DNA of 64,000 nucleotides from MM2 sp035460165 (GTDB taxonomy: Bacteria > Pseudomonadota > Gammaproteobacteria > Burkholderiales > Methylophilaceae), in the NCBI GenBank assembly GCA_035460165.1, contig DATHWW010000018.1:1-64000 (forward strand), read 5' to 3'. The notes beneath the pieces are model-generated. The model made no database searches, was not told the origin of the DNA, and saw nothing but the letters and a program-made list of their open reading frames with translations. Below, in pieces: positions 41,506-50,412 of this stretch; the first letter of the stretch is position 1, and each line of letters begins with the position of its first letter. Made by a program: the position numbers and the translations under genes.

Positions 41506-42417
41506 TTATGAAACAGCGACGGATTGCAATAACTCTGTAACCAGACTTCTACTGGAATCATGGGCTGAGGTGGAGTGCAGCCGATGCCCGGCGACGCCTG
41601 GCAACACCGCTTGCACGTCCTCTGGCATCGCGTAATCGCGGCCCTCCATCAAGGCCCAGGCTTGGGCGCATTGCTTGAGTGCCAAGCCGGCGCGCGGCGA
41701 GAGGCCATTGACGTAACGCGGCGATTTCCGTGTGTAATCGAGCAGTTCCTGCAGATAGTCCAGCAGCGGTTCCGAGACATGAATGCCGTGTACGGCCTCC
41801 TGCAGCTTCAGCAGGGTGGGGGCGTCGATGACCGGCTGCAATTCGCCGAAGTGCTCGCGCCCGCCGCGGCTCATCAAAAGGTTGCGTTCGGAGCGCATGT
41901 CGGGATAGCCCAATTCGATGCGCATCAGGAAACGATCGAGTTGCGACTCGGGCAGCGGGAAGGTGCCGATATGACTCACCGGATTTTGCGTGGCAATCAC
42001 GAAAAATGGTTCCGGCAGCATGCGGGTTTCACCTTCGATGGTGACCTGGCGCTCTTCCATCACTTCCAGCAGCGCACTTTGCGTCTTGGGTGTGGCGCGA
42101 TTGACCTCGTCTGCCAGCAGCACGTTGGTAAACACCGGGCCGGGGTGGAACTTGAACGCGGCTTCATTGCGGTCGTACACCGACACGCCGAGGATGTCGG
42201 CCGGCAGCAGATCGCTGGTGAATTGCACGCGACGGAACTCCAACCCCAGCACTTGTGCGATCACGTGCGACAACGTGGTCTTGCCCATGCCGGGCAGATC
42301 TTCGATCAACAGATGGCCGCGCGCGAGGATGCAGGCCAGTGCCAACCGAATCTGGTGGTCCTTGCCGAGAATGATCTGGTTGGCGGCGACAAGGATGCGT
42401 TGCGTGGTGTCGTTCAT
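41506..42417 (-). CDS. MoxR-family AAA ATPase
   Basis: A 303-residue MoxR-type chaperone ATPase. It has Walker A DLPGMGKTT, Walker B LLADEVNRA, sensor 1 ATQNP and the EGxxxLPEPFFVIATQNP block, and ends with the AAA lid (LSPRAGLALKQCAQAWAL). MoxR proteins usually work with DUF58 and von Willebrand-domain partners encoded next door; none is present here. ATG 42417 overlaps the NnrE/NnrD stop by four bases. Role unknown. Confidence 0.92.
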   Translation of the reverse strand: MNDTTQRILVAANQIILGKDHQIRLALACILARGHLLIEDLPGMGKTTLSHVIAQVLGLEFRRVQFTSDLLPADILGVSVYDRNEAAFKFHPGPVFTNVLLADEVNRATPKTQSALLEVMEERQVTIEGETRMLPEPFFVIATQNPVSHIGTFPLPESQLDRFLMRIELGYPDMRSERNLLMSRGGREHFGELQPVIDAPTLLKLQEAVHGIHVSEPLLDYLQELLDYTRKSPRYVNGLSPRAGLALKQCAQAWALMEGRDYAMPEDVQAVLPGVAGHRLHSTSAHDSSRSLVTELLQSVAVS

Positions 42418-43889
42418 GGGTGTTCTTGAGTGATCCAGAGATTGATGAGTTCGCGCGCTGCCAAGGCAACCTCGCTGGCGGTCAGGCCGAATGGGCCGAT
42501 GCCCTCTGCGACCAGGGCGTCGGCGGCGGCCCCGTGCAGATAGGTGCCGAGCAAGGCGGCCTGATCCAGCGCCATGCCTTGCGCTGCCAGCCCGCCGATG
42601 ATGCCGGCGAGCGTGTCGCCCATGCCGGCGGCGGCGAGGCCAGGATTGCCGCTGGCATTGACGAACCATTGCCCATCCGGCATTGCGATCACAGTGCCTG
42701 CCCCTTTCAGCAACACCACCGCCCCGTATTTTTCAGCAATTTGAAGTGCGCTCGCGATGCGGTCGGCTTGCACATCGGCCACGCTGCATGCCAGCAGGGC
42801 CGCCGCCTCGCCCGGGTGCGGCGTGAGCAGGGTAGGATGCTTACGCGCGGCAAGCGATTGATGGAGCTCGGTGTTTACCGCGAGTAGCACAAGCGCATCG
42901 GCGTCCAACACCAAGGGCGCGGGATAGAGCAGTGCACGATGTAACGCGGCTTTGGCATGCTCCGAGCGGCCGAGGCCCGGCCCTGCGACGACGGCGGTCA
43001 GGTGATTGGAATCGAGCAGGGATAGGCCGTCGCGCAGCATCAACTCGGGCTGGACAGGGTCGACTGTCGGCGCATTTTCAGCCAACAAGCCCGCATATAC
43101 GCGCCCGGCGCCGATCAGCAGTGCGGCACGTGCAGCCAACAACGCTGCTCCGACCATGGCAGTATCGCCACCCAGTACGCCGATGCTGCCGTTGCTGCCT
43201 TTATGGCTGTTGCGCAGGCGCGGCTCGGGCAAGGCCGGGATTTCGTTCAACAGCCAGCCTTGCGGATGCGCAACCGCGCCGGTATCGACGCCGAGGTCGC
43301 TGGAATGTACGGTGCCGGCGTAATCCACACCATCCAGCGTGAATAGCCCCGGTTTCAGGCCGAGGAAAGTAAGCGTGTGGTCGGCGATTACTGCTGTACC
43401 TAGCACGCGACCGGTGTTGGCGCATAGTCCGCTGGGCACGTCGATGGCGAGCACCGGTGCCTCCATGGTATTGATCTGGTGCACGAGATCGGCAGAGTTG
43501 CCATGGAGCGGTTTGGCAAGACCGATACCGAAAAGGCCGTCGATAATCAAGTCGTAAGGTTTTTCGGGCAGCGTTGAAAGCAGCTCACCGCCTGCGTCGA
43601 GCCAGGCGCGGTAGGCTGTTGCGGCATCCGCGGGCATCCGGTCTGGATCGCCGGTAAAAAACACATCGACACGCAACCACCAAGCTTTGAGATAACGTGC
43701 CGCAACGAGCGCATCACCGCCGTTATTGCCAGGGCCGGCGACAATGAGGATGGAGTAGGCGTCCTCGGGCAACAATTCCTTCGCCAGCGTGGCTACCGCC
43801 AAGCCGGCTTTTTCCATCAGCCCGGCAGTGCCATGCGCCTGTTCGATAGCGCGTATCTCCGACGTGCGAAAGAGCGGGGGAGTCATCAT
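42414..43889 (-). CDS. nnrD: Bifunctional NAD(P)HX epimerase / ADP-dependent dehydratase
   Basis: A 491-residue repair enzyme that restores damaged, hydrated NADH and NADPH. The N-terminal YjeF_N epimerase half (about 1-210) has GPGNNGGDALVAARYL and IDVPSGL. The C-terminal ribokinase-like dehydratase (about 225-485) has KGSNGSIGVLGG, TPHPGEAAALL, VVLLKGAGTVI and the GNPGLAAAGMGDTLAGII nucleotide motif. The fused form is usual in bacteria. The start is ATG 43889 or 43886, overlapping the PsiE-like stop. MoxR follows. Confidence 0.95.
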   Translation of the reverse strand: MMTPPLFRTSEIRAIEQAHGTAGLMEKAGLAVATLAKELLPEDAYSILIVAGPGNNGGDALVAARYLKAWWLRVDVFFTGDPDRMPADAATAYRAWLDAGGELLSTLPEKPYDLIIDGLFGIGLAKPLHGNSADLVHQINTMEAPVLAIDVPSGLCANTGRVLGTAVIADHTLTFLGLKPGLFTLDGVDYAGTVHSSDLGVDTGAVAHPQGWLLNEIPALPEPRLRNSHKGSNGSIGVLGGDTAMVGAALLAARAALLIGAGRVYAGLLAENAPTVDPVQPELMLRDGLSLLDSNHLTAVVAGPGLGRSEHAKAALHRALLYPAPLVLDADALVLLAVNTELHQSLAARKHPTLLTPHPGEAAALLACSVADVQADRIASALQIAEKYGAVVLLKGAGTVIAMPDGQWFVNASGNPGLAAAGMGDTLAGIIGGLAAQGMALDQAALLGTYLHGAAADALVAEGIGPFGLTASEVALAARELINLWITQEHP

Positions 43890-44371
43890 TGGCTGTTGCC
43901 GCGTCCGTTACCGATGCTTTGGGAAAAGCGGACGATCCCGAAGGTGAGGGCCAGCATCAATGCCCCGCCCACCCACATCATCAAATCCTCCAGCGTCGGG
44001 GAGGCATCCTGCACCGGCAGCACGATGATCTTGCGCACCATGACCACCAAGGCGACTTCGATAAAGGTTTCCACCTCCAGTTTGCTGCCGCGCAGGTAGC
44101 GGATTTCGGCGGTGATCAGCGCCGAAATGATCCACAGCAGCATCAGGGTGCCCAGCGCATGCAGAAAACCGTGCACCAGATTGTGCGCACTCGCCGCCTG
44201 GCGCACGTCCTGCCAGAACAGCCAGGTGAACATCAGCACCGAAATAGCCAGTGCCAGCCCGATGATGATGTGCGCGATGCCGTTTAGCCAGACCATGGCC
44301 TTGACGGTAAAGCGATTGATGGCGTTGAGTTCCTGCGGGAAATGTTCTTGTGGCATGGCATTTGTCGGCAT
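43886..44371 (-). CDS. PsiE-like membrane protein
   Basis: A 161-residue protein with four predicted membrane helices (near residues 27-50, 70-90, 103-120 and 133-150). The pattern and the TAEIRYLRGSKLEVETFIEVALVVMVRKIIV segment resemble the phosphate-starvation-inducible PsiE family. No Pho box was looked for successfully in its short upstream region. Function unknown. Its stop overlaps the start of NnrE/NnrD. Confidence 0.75.
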   Translation of the reverse strand: MPTNAMPQEHFPQELNAINRFTVKAMVWLNGIAHIIIGLALAISVLMFTWLFWQDVRQAASAHNLVHGFLHALGTLMLLWIISALITAEIRYLRGSKLEVETFIEVALVVMVRKIIVLPVQDASPTLEDLMMWVGGALMLALTFGIVRFSQSIGNGRGNSQ

Positions 44372-44486
44372 GGACTAAGTTGTCCGATTGTAAGTCAGCA
44401 AGATGATGAGGAATAGGTTTTAGACGGATTTTGGTTGCACATAGAAGTGCGCCTACAGCACTTCAGCCCGCTCACGGCGCAGACGA

Positions 44487-45386
44487 CTAATGTTCCCACG
44501 GTGGGTTCCCCTGTCCCAAGATGTCCCACAAATGCTCCACCATGGCCTTGATCCGTGCTGCGCGCCGGGCGGCGGGCAGGTAGACGGCATAGACGTTGAT
44601 TGGGGGAATTAAATAATCCTCAAGTATGGGCACCAGTTTGCCGCTGCGCAATTCGTCGTAGATCAGAAAAATGGGCAGGGTATCAATGCCGAGCCCGCTC
44701 TCGGCCGCGAGGCGGTTCATGTCGCCGCTGTTGCTGCCGATCCGGCCTTTGACCTGCACATGGTATTCACGGCCCTCGCAGATGAACTCCCAGACATTGG
44801 GCGAGTAACTGTAGGCGAGGCAGTTGTGTTGACGCAGATCGTCCGGGTGGCGCGGCGTGCCGTATCGTTCGAGATAAGTGGGCGAGGCACAACAGACCAT
44901 GCGCACCGGGGCCAGTTTGCGCGCGACAAGGCTGGTCTTGAGGTCGCGGGTGATGCGTACCGCCATATCGATGCCTTCTTCCACCAGGTCCACGATGCGG
45001 TCCGAAAAGCTCAGCTCCAGGTGCAGGTCGGGATAGCGTTTGCAGAATTCGGGAATGGCCGGAGCAATGTATTGGATGCCGAAGCTTGTCGGCAGGCTGA
45101 TACGCAGCATGCCGCGCGGCTGGCTTTCGGAGGTGGCGGCCTGGGCTTCGGCTTCCTCCACGTCGGCGAGGATGGTGCGACAGCGGTCGTAATAATTGGT
45201 GCCGATCTCGGTCAGGTTGAGCCGCCGCGTCGAGCGTTGCAGCAATTGCGCGCCGAGATGCTTTTCCAATTCCGCAATATGGCGCGATGCGCCTGTCGCG
45301 GAAAGATGCAATTGTTCGGCGGCGCGCGTGAACGAGCCGGTTTCAACCACGGTCGTGAAGACGCGCATTGCTTGCAGTCTATCCAT
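44487..45386 (-). CDS. LysR-family transcriptional regulator
   Basis: A 299-residue regulator with an N-terminal winged helix (MRVFTTVVETGSFTRAAEQLHLSATGASRHIAELEKHLGAQLLQR) and a periplasmic-binding-like effector domain from about 90. It is of the CrgA/DhcR-like group common in betaproteobacteria. It is divergent from a dioxygenase/pirin gene pair, with 98 bases between starts. That gap holds an inverted repeat and a further half-site, so it probably controls those genes and itself. Confidence 0.94.
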   Translation of the reverse strand: MDRLQAMRVFTTVVETGSFTRAAEQLHLSATGASRHIAELEKHLGAQLLQRSTRRLNLTEIGTNYYDRCRTILADVEEAEAQAATSESQPRGMLRISLPTSFGIQYIAPAIPEFCKRYPDLHLELSFSDRIVDLVEEGIDMAVRITRDLKTSLVARKLAPVRMVCCASPTYLERYGTPRHPDDLRQHNCLAYSYSPNVWEFICEGREYHVQVKGRIGSNSGDMNRLAAESGLGIDTLPIFLIYDELRSGKLVPILEDYLIPPINVYAVYLPAARRAARIKAMVEHLWDILGQGNPPWEH

Positions 45387-45408
45387 TGAATACTCCTCGC
45401 CATATCTA

Positions 45409-45457
45409 TTATCCCGATAACCGGGATAAATAATTTATGAATGGCATATTTATCCCG
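45409..45457. promoter_or_regulatory. LysR-type operator: inverted repeat plus half-site
   Basis: TTATCCCG (45409-45416) and CGGGATAA (45422-45429) make a perfect 8-bp repeat with five bases between. A third copy, TTATCCCG (45450-45457), starts 41 bases from the first, about four helical turns. This matches the recognition-site plus activation-site plan of LysR regulators. It lies between the divergent LysR and dioxygenase genes. Confidence 0.65.
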
Positions 45458-45484
45458 GTTTAAGAAATTGTCAAACTACCGAGC

Positions 45485-46396
45485 ATGAATTCGGATATCA
45501 ATTATCTCAATCGGCTGCCTGTGTTGTTCGTGCCCCATGGTGCGCCGACCTTTGCGCTGGATCCCGGCGAGGCCGGTGCCGCGCTGGCCGGTTTTGCGCG
45601 TGAGATTGTGCGGCCCAAGGCAGTGCTGGTGATTTCGGCGCATTGGGATACCGAGCTGCCTACGTTCAGCGCTGCCTGTCGTCCGGAGACCATCCACGAT
45701 TTTTACGGTTTTCCGCAACAGCTGTATGCGATTCGCTACCCGGTATGCGGTGCAGTGGCCTGGGCGATGGAGGCCCGGACGCTGCTGGAGGAGGCCGGGT
45801 TCGCAGTCGTGCTCGATCCGCAGCGCGGGCTGGATCACGGCGCCTGGGTGCCGTTGCGCATCATGTACCCGGATGCGTCCGTGCCGGTGGTGGCGATGTC
45901 CGTGCAGAGCCGGCTTGGCCCCCGCCATCATTACCGGCTGGGACAGGCATTGGCGCCATTGCGCGATGCCGGCGTGCTGATCGTCGCTTCCGGCAACCTG
46001 ACGCACAACCTGGGACATCTCGGTGCCGGGCGTTCAGGAGACTCAACTGCGCTGGCTTATGTGCCCGCGTTCCAGCAATGGTGGCGCCAGCGAATCGAAG
46101 CCGGCGATATTGAAAGTTTGCTGGATTACCGCGCGCAAGCACCCGGCGCGGTCGAGGCGCACCCGACGGAAGAGCACTTGCTGCCGTTTTTTGTGGCGTT
46201 GGGAGCAGGCGGAGAGAAGTTTTCTGCGGAGCTCGTATACAGCGGCATTGAATACGGCATGTTGGTCATGGACAGCTACGCTTTCTGGCCGGAGGCGCAT
46301 GCGCTACGCAACCCGGCAGGCGGTCCAGGGATGACGGGTCGAAACGCAGTTCGTATCGAAGGGAACTTCAATGATCCAGATACGCAAAGCAAATGA
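45485..46396 (+). CDS. Class III extradiol ring-cleavage dioxygenase (DODA/YgiD type)
   Basis: A 303-residue metal-dependent dioxygenase of the LigB/4,5-DOPA dioxygenase group. Conserved His residues are seen at 18 (VPHGAPT), 53 (SAHWDT), 118 (LDHGAWVPL), 174 (NLTHNLGHL) and 226 (AHPTEEHLLP). The physiological substrate of the bacterial group is not settled. It is slightly longer than YgiD. It overlaps the pirin gene by 26 bases, and both should be under the divergent LysR regulator. Confidence 0.88.
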   Translation: MNSDINYLNRLPVLFVPHGAPTFALDPGEAGAALAGFAREIVRPKAVLVISAHWDTELPTFSAACRPETIHDFYGFPQQLYAIRYPVCGAVAWAMEARTLLEEAGFAVVLDPQRGLDHGAWVPLRIMYPDASVPVVAMSVQSRLGPRHHYRLGQALAPLRDAGVLIVASGNLTHNLGHLGAGRSGDSTALAYVPAFQQWWRQRIEAGDIESLLDYRAQAPGAVEAHPTEEHLLPFFVALGAGGEKFSAELVYSGIEYGMLVMDSYAFWPEAHALRNPAGGPGMTGRNAVRIEGNFNDPDTQSK

Positions 46397-47078
46397 ACGC
46401 GGCCATGCCGAGCATGGCTGGCTGGAGTCCTGGCACAGTTTCTCTTTCGCCGAATATTACGATGCGGAGCACATGGGGTTTTCGGTGCTGCGTGTGATCA
46501 ACGAAGACATCGTTGCGCCGGGCTCCGGTTTCGGCATGCACCCGCACCGCGATATGGAAATCGTCACGTATGTGTTGAGCGGCGCATTGCAGCATCAGGA
46601 CAGCCTCGGTACGGGTGCGGTCATTACTGCCGGCGAGGTGCAACGCATGAGCGCGGGGACCGGCATACGCCACAGCGAATTCAATGATTCGGGCAGCGAG
46701 CCGGTGCATCTGCTGCAAATCTGGATATTGCCCGAGCGCGCCGGCATTACGCCGGGGTATGAACAGAAGCGCATCCCAGACGAGGAAAAGCACGGCCGCT
46801 GGAAAGCGATTGCCACCCGCGACGGACGCGACGATTCATTAACGATACATCAGGATGCCGCACTCTATTCCGCGATCCTGGACGACGGCGAACGCATCGA
46901 ATTTCGTCCCGAGCCGGGTCGGGTGCAGTACCTGCAAGTCGTCCGCGGCGACGTGTCGTTGAATGGCGAGGTACTCTCAGCCGGCGATGCCGCAGCCGTT
47001 CTGGGCGAAAAGGAATTGTCGCTTGCGGCATCGGTCAACGGCGAAGTGCTGCTGTTCGATTTGCCTGCCGAATTTTGA
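46371..47078 (+). CDS. Pirin family protein (YhhW-like)
   Basis: A 235-residue bicupin. The metal ligands His57 and His59 (MHPHRDME) and His101 and Glu103 (IRHSEFN) are intact, as in YhhW, which acts on quercetin in vitro. The second cupin lacks metal residues. It is translationally tied to the dioxygenase gene. The pairing of a ring-cleavage enzyme with a pirin suggests work on quinones or flavonoid-like aromatics (inference). Confidence 0.92.
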   Translation: MIQIRKANERGHAEHGWLESWHSFSFAEYYDAEHMGFSVLRVINEDIVAPGSGFGMHPHRDMEIVTYVLSGALQHQDSLGTGAVITAGEVQRMSAGTGIRHSEFNDSGSEPVHLLQIWILPERAGITPGYEQKRIPDEEKHGRWKAIATRDGRDDSLTIHQDAALYSAILDDGERIEFRPEPGRVQYLQVVRGDVSLNGEVLSAGDAAAVLGEKELSLAASVNGEVLLFDLPAEF

Positions 47079-47119
47079 CGGATAACCAGATTTTATTTTT
47101 AACCAAGGAGCCATAAGAA

Positions 47120-47728
47120 ATGAATAAAAACCTGTTGAAACAACTGATCGTCGCTGCCGGCTTCACTGCATTCGGCACGGCTGCCTGGGCTGATGCCGAG
47201 GTATACGGTATCGACAATTCGCACAGTTTCGCCAACTGGACCATCCGCCACGTCGTCGCCAAGACGTCTGGCACTTTCACCGATATCAAGGGCAAGATCG
47301 TGATCGATCGGGCCGACCTGTCCAAATCCAGTGTCGATGCGAAGATCAACGTGCTGAGCGTGAGCAGCAACCACGCCAAGCGCGACGATCACATCAAGAA
47401 GGATGATTATCTCGATGCCGGTAAATTCTCGGAAATGCGCTTCGTCAGTACCAAGGTCGAAGCCAAAAGCCTGACCGAGGGGGTGCTGACTGGCCAATTC
47501 ACGCTGCACGGCGTGACCAAGGAAATTTCCTTCCCGTTCCGCGTACTGGGCTACGGCCAGGACCCGTGGGGCGGCAACCGCATGGGCATCGAGGCGCATA
47601 GCACAATCAAGGCCTCCGATTACGGCTTTCCCTGGCCGCTCAAACCCAATGCCCCGATTGGCGACAATATTGAAATCACCCTGCTGATCGAGGGCGTGAA
47701 GAATTCGCCCGATTACAAACCCTGGTAA
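47120..47728 (+). CDS. YceI-family periplasmic lipid-binding protein
   Basis: A 202-residue exported protein. The signal peptide is MNKNLLKQLIVAAGFTAFGTAAWA. The mature part is a lipocalin-like barrel: YGIDNSHSFANWTIRHVVAKTSGTFTDIKGK, SSNHAKRDDHIKKDDYLDAGKF and GVTKEISFPFRVLGYGQDPWGGNRMG. The family binds isoprenoid quinones or fatty amides. A clear ribosome site (AAGGAG) precedes ATG 47120. It follows pirin by 41 bases and precedes the Old Yellow Enzyme by 39. Confidence 0.95.
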   Translation: MNKNLLKQLIVAAGFTAFGTAAWADAEVYGIDNSHSFANWTIRHVVAKTSGTFTDIKGKIVIDRADLSKSSVDAKINVLSVSSNHAKRDDHIKKDDYLDAGKFSEMRFVSTKVEAKSLTEGVLTGQFTLHGVTKEISFPFRVLGYGQDPWGGNRMGIEAHSTIKASDYGFPWPLKPNAPIGDNIEITLLIEGVKNSPDYKPW

Positions 47729-47767
47729 TTCGCGGGCGTGTTTACGCCACACTGATAAGGAGTTGAA

Positions 47768-48838
47768 ATGACCAATTTATTTACCCCCGTCAAACTCGGT
47801 CGCAACGAGTTGCGCAATCGCATCGTGATGGCCCCGCTGACGCGCAACCGCGCCGGCAACGGCAATGTGCCGCAACCGCTCAATGTTGAATACTATGAAC
47901 AACGCGCCTCCGCGGGTTTGATCATCACCGAGGCGACGCCGATTTCCGAGATGGGCCACGGTTATCCGGCCACGCCCGGCATCCATAGCGATGCGCAGGT
48001 TGCCGGCTGGAAGAAAGTGGTCGATGCGGTGCACGCCAAGGGTGGCAAGATTTTCCTGCAACTGTGGCAGGTCGGGCGCATCTCGCACCCTTCGCTGCTG
48101 CCGCACAACGCGCTGCCGGTGGCACCATCCGCGATCAAGCCGGCAGGGCAAGCATTCACCTATACCGGTCTGCAGGAGTTCGTCACGCCGCGCGCGCTGG
48201 CTACCGAAGAAATTCCGGGCATCGTCGACGATTTCCGTACGGCGGCCAAAAACGCGTTGGCGGCCGGATTCGATGGTGTGGAAGTGCACGGTGCCAACGG
48301 CTACCTGCTCGACCAGTTCCTGCGTGACAGTACCAACCGGCGCACCGACCAATATGGTGGCTCCATCGCCAATCGCACGCGACTGCTGCTGGAGGTGGTG
48401 TCTGCAGTCAGCCAGGTGTGGGGCGCGGATCGCGTCGGCGTGCGTATTTCGCCGATCAATCCGTTCAACGACATACGCGACTCTCAGCCGCAGGCGCTAT
48501 TCAACCAGGTGGCGGAAGCATTGAGTCCGTTCGGCCTGGCTTATCTGCACGTGGTCGAGGTCGGCATGGCCGACGAGGCCTCGCCGGAATTTGATTTCGA
48601 CGAGTTGCGCCGTGCCTATCGCGGCAACTATATGGCCAACGGAGGCTACGACAAGGCGCGCGGCATTACCGCTATTGCTTCCGGGCACGCGGATTGCGTG
48701 GCTTACGGTGTGCCGTTTATCGCCAATCCGGACCTGGTGGAGCGCTTTCGTATCGATGCGCCGCTGAATCCGGCTGACCAGAGCACGTTCTACGGCGGCA
48801 CGGAGAAAGGTTACACTGACTACCCGGCGATGGCCTGA
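47768..48838 (+). CDS. Old Yellow Enzyme-type ene reductase (NemA-like)
   Basis: A 356-residue FMN enzyme that reduces activated C=C bonds and nitro compounds with NADPH. The flavin and substrate residues are visible: MAPLTRNRA, ITEATPIS, LQLWQVGRISH, VEVHGANGYLLDQFLRD, NRTRLLLEV and the C-terminal GVPFIANPDLVERF. The length is normal. It follows the YceI gene closely and probably shares its transcript. It supports a theme of electrophile or quinone detoxification. Confidence 0.94.
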   Translation: MTNLFTPVKLGRNELRNRIVMAPLTRNRAGNGNVPQPLNVEYYEQRASAGLIITEATPISEMGHGYPATPGIHSDAQVAGWKKVVDAVHAKGGKIFLQLWQVGRISHPSLLPHNALPVAPSAIKPAGQAFTYTGLQEFVTPRALATEEIPGIVDDFRTAAKNALAAGFDGVEVHGANGYLLDQFLRDSTNRRTDQYGGSIANRTRLLLEVVSAVSQVWGADRVGVRISPINPFNDIRDSQPQALFNQVAEALSPFGLAYLHVVEVGMADEASPEFDFDELRRAYRGNYMANGGYDKARGITAIASGHADCVAYGVPFIANPDLVERFRIDAPLNPADQSTFYGGTEKGYTDYPAMA

Positions 48839-48962
48839 AATGCGATGATCGAGCTGCGACAAATGGGTAGACGTGTCGCGTGATTGCAGCAGGGGCAGCC
48901 CACTGCTGAATGCAGGAAAAAATAACCAGCTATGAGAAGAGTCTGATAAAGGAAATAACCGC

Positions 48963-49562
48963 ATGAAGAAACCCGCGATCACCAGCATGCCCATTCACGA
49001 ACTGCTTGCCTCCCGCTGGAGCGGCCGCGCTTTCGATGCTGCCAAGCCGGTGGAACACTCCCAGATCATTACGCTGCTCGAAGCTGCGCGTTGGGCGCCC
49101 TCTTGCTATGGTGACCAGCCTTGGCGCTTTCTGGTGTGGAACAAGGGCGCGGATGCGGAGGCATGGCAACAGGCATTCGGTTGTCTTGCTCCGGGCAACC
49201 AGGCCTGGGTCAAGGATGCGCCGCTGTTATTGCTGACAACGGCCGATACCTTGTTCAACCACAACGGCCAGCCCAATCGCTGGGGGCAGCACGATACCGG
49301 CGCGGCGGCCGAAAACCTTTGCCTGCAGGCGGAGGCGATGGGACTGATGGCGCACCAGATGGGCGGCTTTGATGCGGACAAGGCGCGCGCTTTGTTTGGG
49401 GTGCCGGAACGCTATATTCCGATGGCCATGGTTGCGGTCGGGTTCCCGGCCGATCCGGCCACATTCAGCCCTGAAGTGCGCGAACGCGAGACTGCGCCGC
49501 GCAAGCGCCGCGAGTTGGGCGAGCTGTTTTTCGCGGGGGCATGGGACAAGCCCATCATCTGA
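48963..49562 (+). CDS. Nitroreductase family protein
   Basis: A 199-residue FMN oxidoreductase. It has ELLASRWSGRAFD at the N terminus (FMN phosphate binding), APSCYGDQPWRFLVW, and GAAAENLCLQAEAMGLMAHQMGGFD, followed by MVAVGFPAD. These are typical of the nitroreductase fold. It lies 124 bases after the Old Yellow Enzyme gene; that gap holds no gene. A weak ribosome site (AAAGGAAAT) precedes ATG 48963. Confidence 0.92.
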   Translation: MKKPAITSMPIHELLASRWSGRAFDAAKPVEHSQIITLLEAARWAPSCYGDQPWRFLVWNKGADAEAWQQAFGCLAPGNQAWVKDAPLLLLTTADTLFNHNGQPNRWGQHDTGAAAENLCLQAEAMGLMAHQMGGFDADKARALFGVPERYIPMAMVAVGFPADPATFSPEVRERETAPRKRRELGELFFAGAWDKPII

Positions 49563-49603
49563 TAGAATGGCTTTTTTAATTACTGATATCCGGGATTAGC
49601 ATC

Positions 49604-49969
49604 ATGGCCGTCGTCGAACTCAGCAAAGCCAATTTCAAGGAAACCATCGAGAAGAACGAACTCGTCATCGTCGACTTCTGGGCACCGTGGTGCGACCCCT
49701 GCGTGACCTTCAGCGAGACGTTCAAGCAAGTGGCTGAAAATCACCCGGACATCGTGTTCGGCATGGTGAACACCGAAACCGACAATGAAATCGCCGAATA
49801 CTTCAATGTCGAGAAGATTCCAGGCATCCTGGTCGTGCGCGAACAGGCGGGGCTGCTGGCACAGGTGGGCGAACTGGGTGCGCCGGCGCTGGAGGAAATC
49901 ATCAAGTGGGCGCGCGATTACGATATGTCTACCGTACGCGAATACTACGCCGGACAACAAGCCGGTTGA
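49604..49969 (+). CDS. Thioredoxin-like protein with WCDPC active site
   Basis: A 121-residue single thioredoxin fold without a signal peptide. The active site is FWAPWCDPC (Cys30, Cys33), with Asp in place of the canonical Gly, and the cis-Pro is kept in EKIPGILVV. Both cysteines suggest disulfide exchange; the change should alter the redox potential. It follows the nitroreductase by 41 bases and ends in a strong bidirectional terminator. Confidence 0.9.
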   Translation: MAVVELSKANFKETIEKNELVIVDFWAPWCDPCVTFSETFKQVAENHPDIVFGMVNTETDNEIAEYFNVEKIPGILVVREQAGLLAQVGELGAPALEEIIKWARDYDMSTVREYYAGQQAG

Positions 49970-49987
49970 TTGAAAGTAGATTGAATT

Positions 49988-50018
49988 AAAAAGGGCGTGC
50001 AAACTGCACGCCCTTTTT
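49988..50018. terminator. Bidirectional Rho-independent terminator
   Basis: A perfect 14-bp stem, AAAAAGGGCGTGCA and its complement, has a three-base loop, with A and T runs at both ends. It serves the thioredoxin gene on the plus strand and the membrane protein on the minus strand. Confidence 0.92.
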
Positions 50019-50021
50019 GTT

Positions 50022-50387
50022 TTAGCCGGTAAAGGATCCGGTGCTGATCAGCCGGTACAGGAAAAAGGCGCCGACGGCCATCATCAGGTACATCGCAAGG
50101 CTCCCGGAAACCGCCGCGGAACTCTTGCCGAACGTTTTCTCGAACCACACCTTCGCCACGTACAGCACCACGAGCGCCAGTGCGATGCCTACGAACGCCG
50201 TGGAGTCCAGGTCGAGCAATTTTCCGCCCATCGTCGCCAGCAGGCCGTCACTTGAAAAAATAAGGATGGTAGTGCCGATGATACCGATCACAATCAGTAC
50301 AAACTGGCCGATGGCTTTGATCACCGAAATCAGCGACTCCGGTTTTCCTTTTGCGACTTCTTTTTTCCCAGGAAGTGGTCTTGCCAT
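50022..50387 (-). CDS. Small inner-membrane protein of unknown function
   Basis: A 121-residue protein with a basic N terminus (MARPLPGKKEVAKGKPE) and three predicted membrane helices (near 25-45, 60-80 and 97-115). I do not recognise the family. A good GGAGG ribosome site favours ATG 50387 over an upstream TTG at 50402. It follows nlpD by 25 bases on the minus strand, in the position where rpoS often lies in other proteobacteria. Confidence 0.75.
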   Translation of the reverse strand: MARPLPGKKEVAKGKPESLISVIKAIGQFVLIVIGIIGTTILIFSSDGLLATMGGKLLDLDSTAFVGIALALVVLYVAKVWFEKTFGKSSAAVSGSLAMYLMMAVGAFFLYRLISTGSFTG

Positions 50388-50412
50388 TGGATCATCCTCC
50401 AAAGTAACGACG

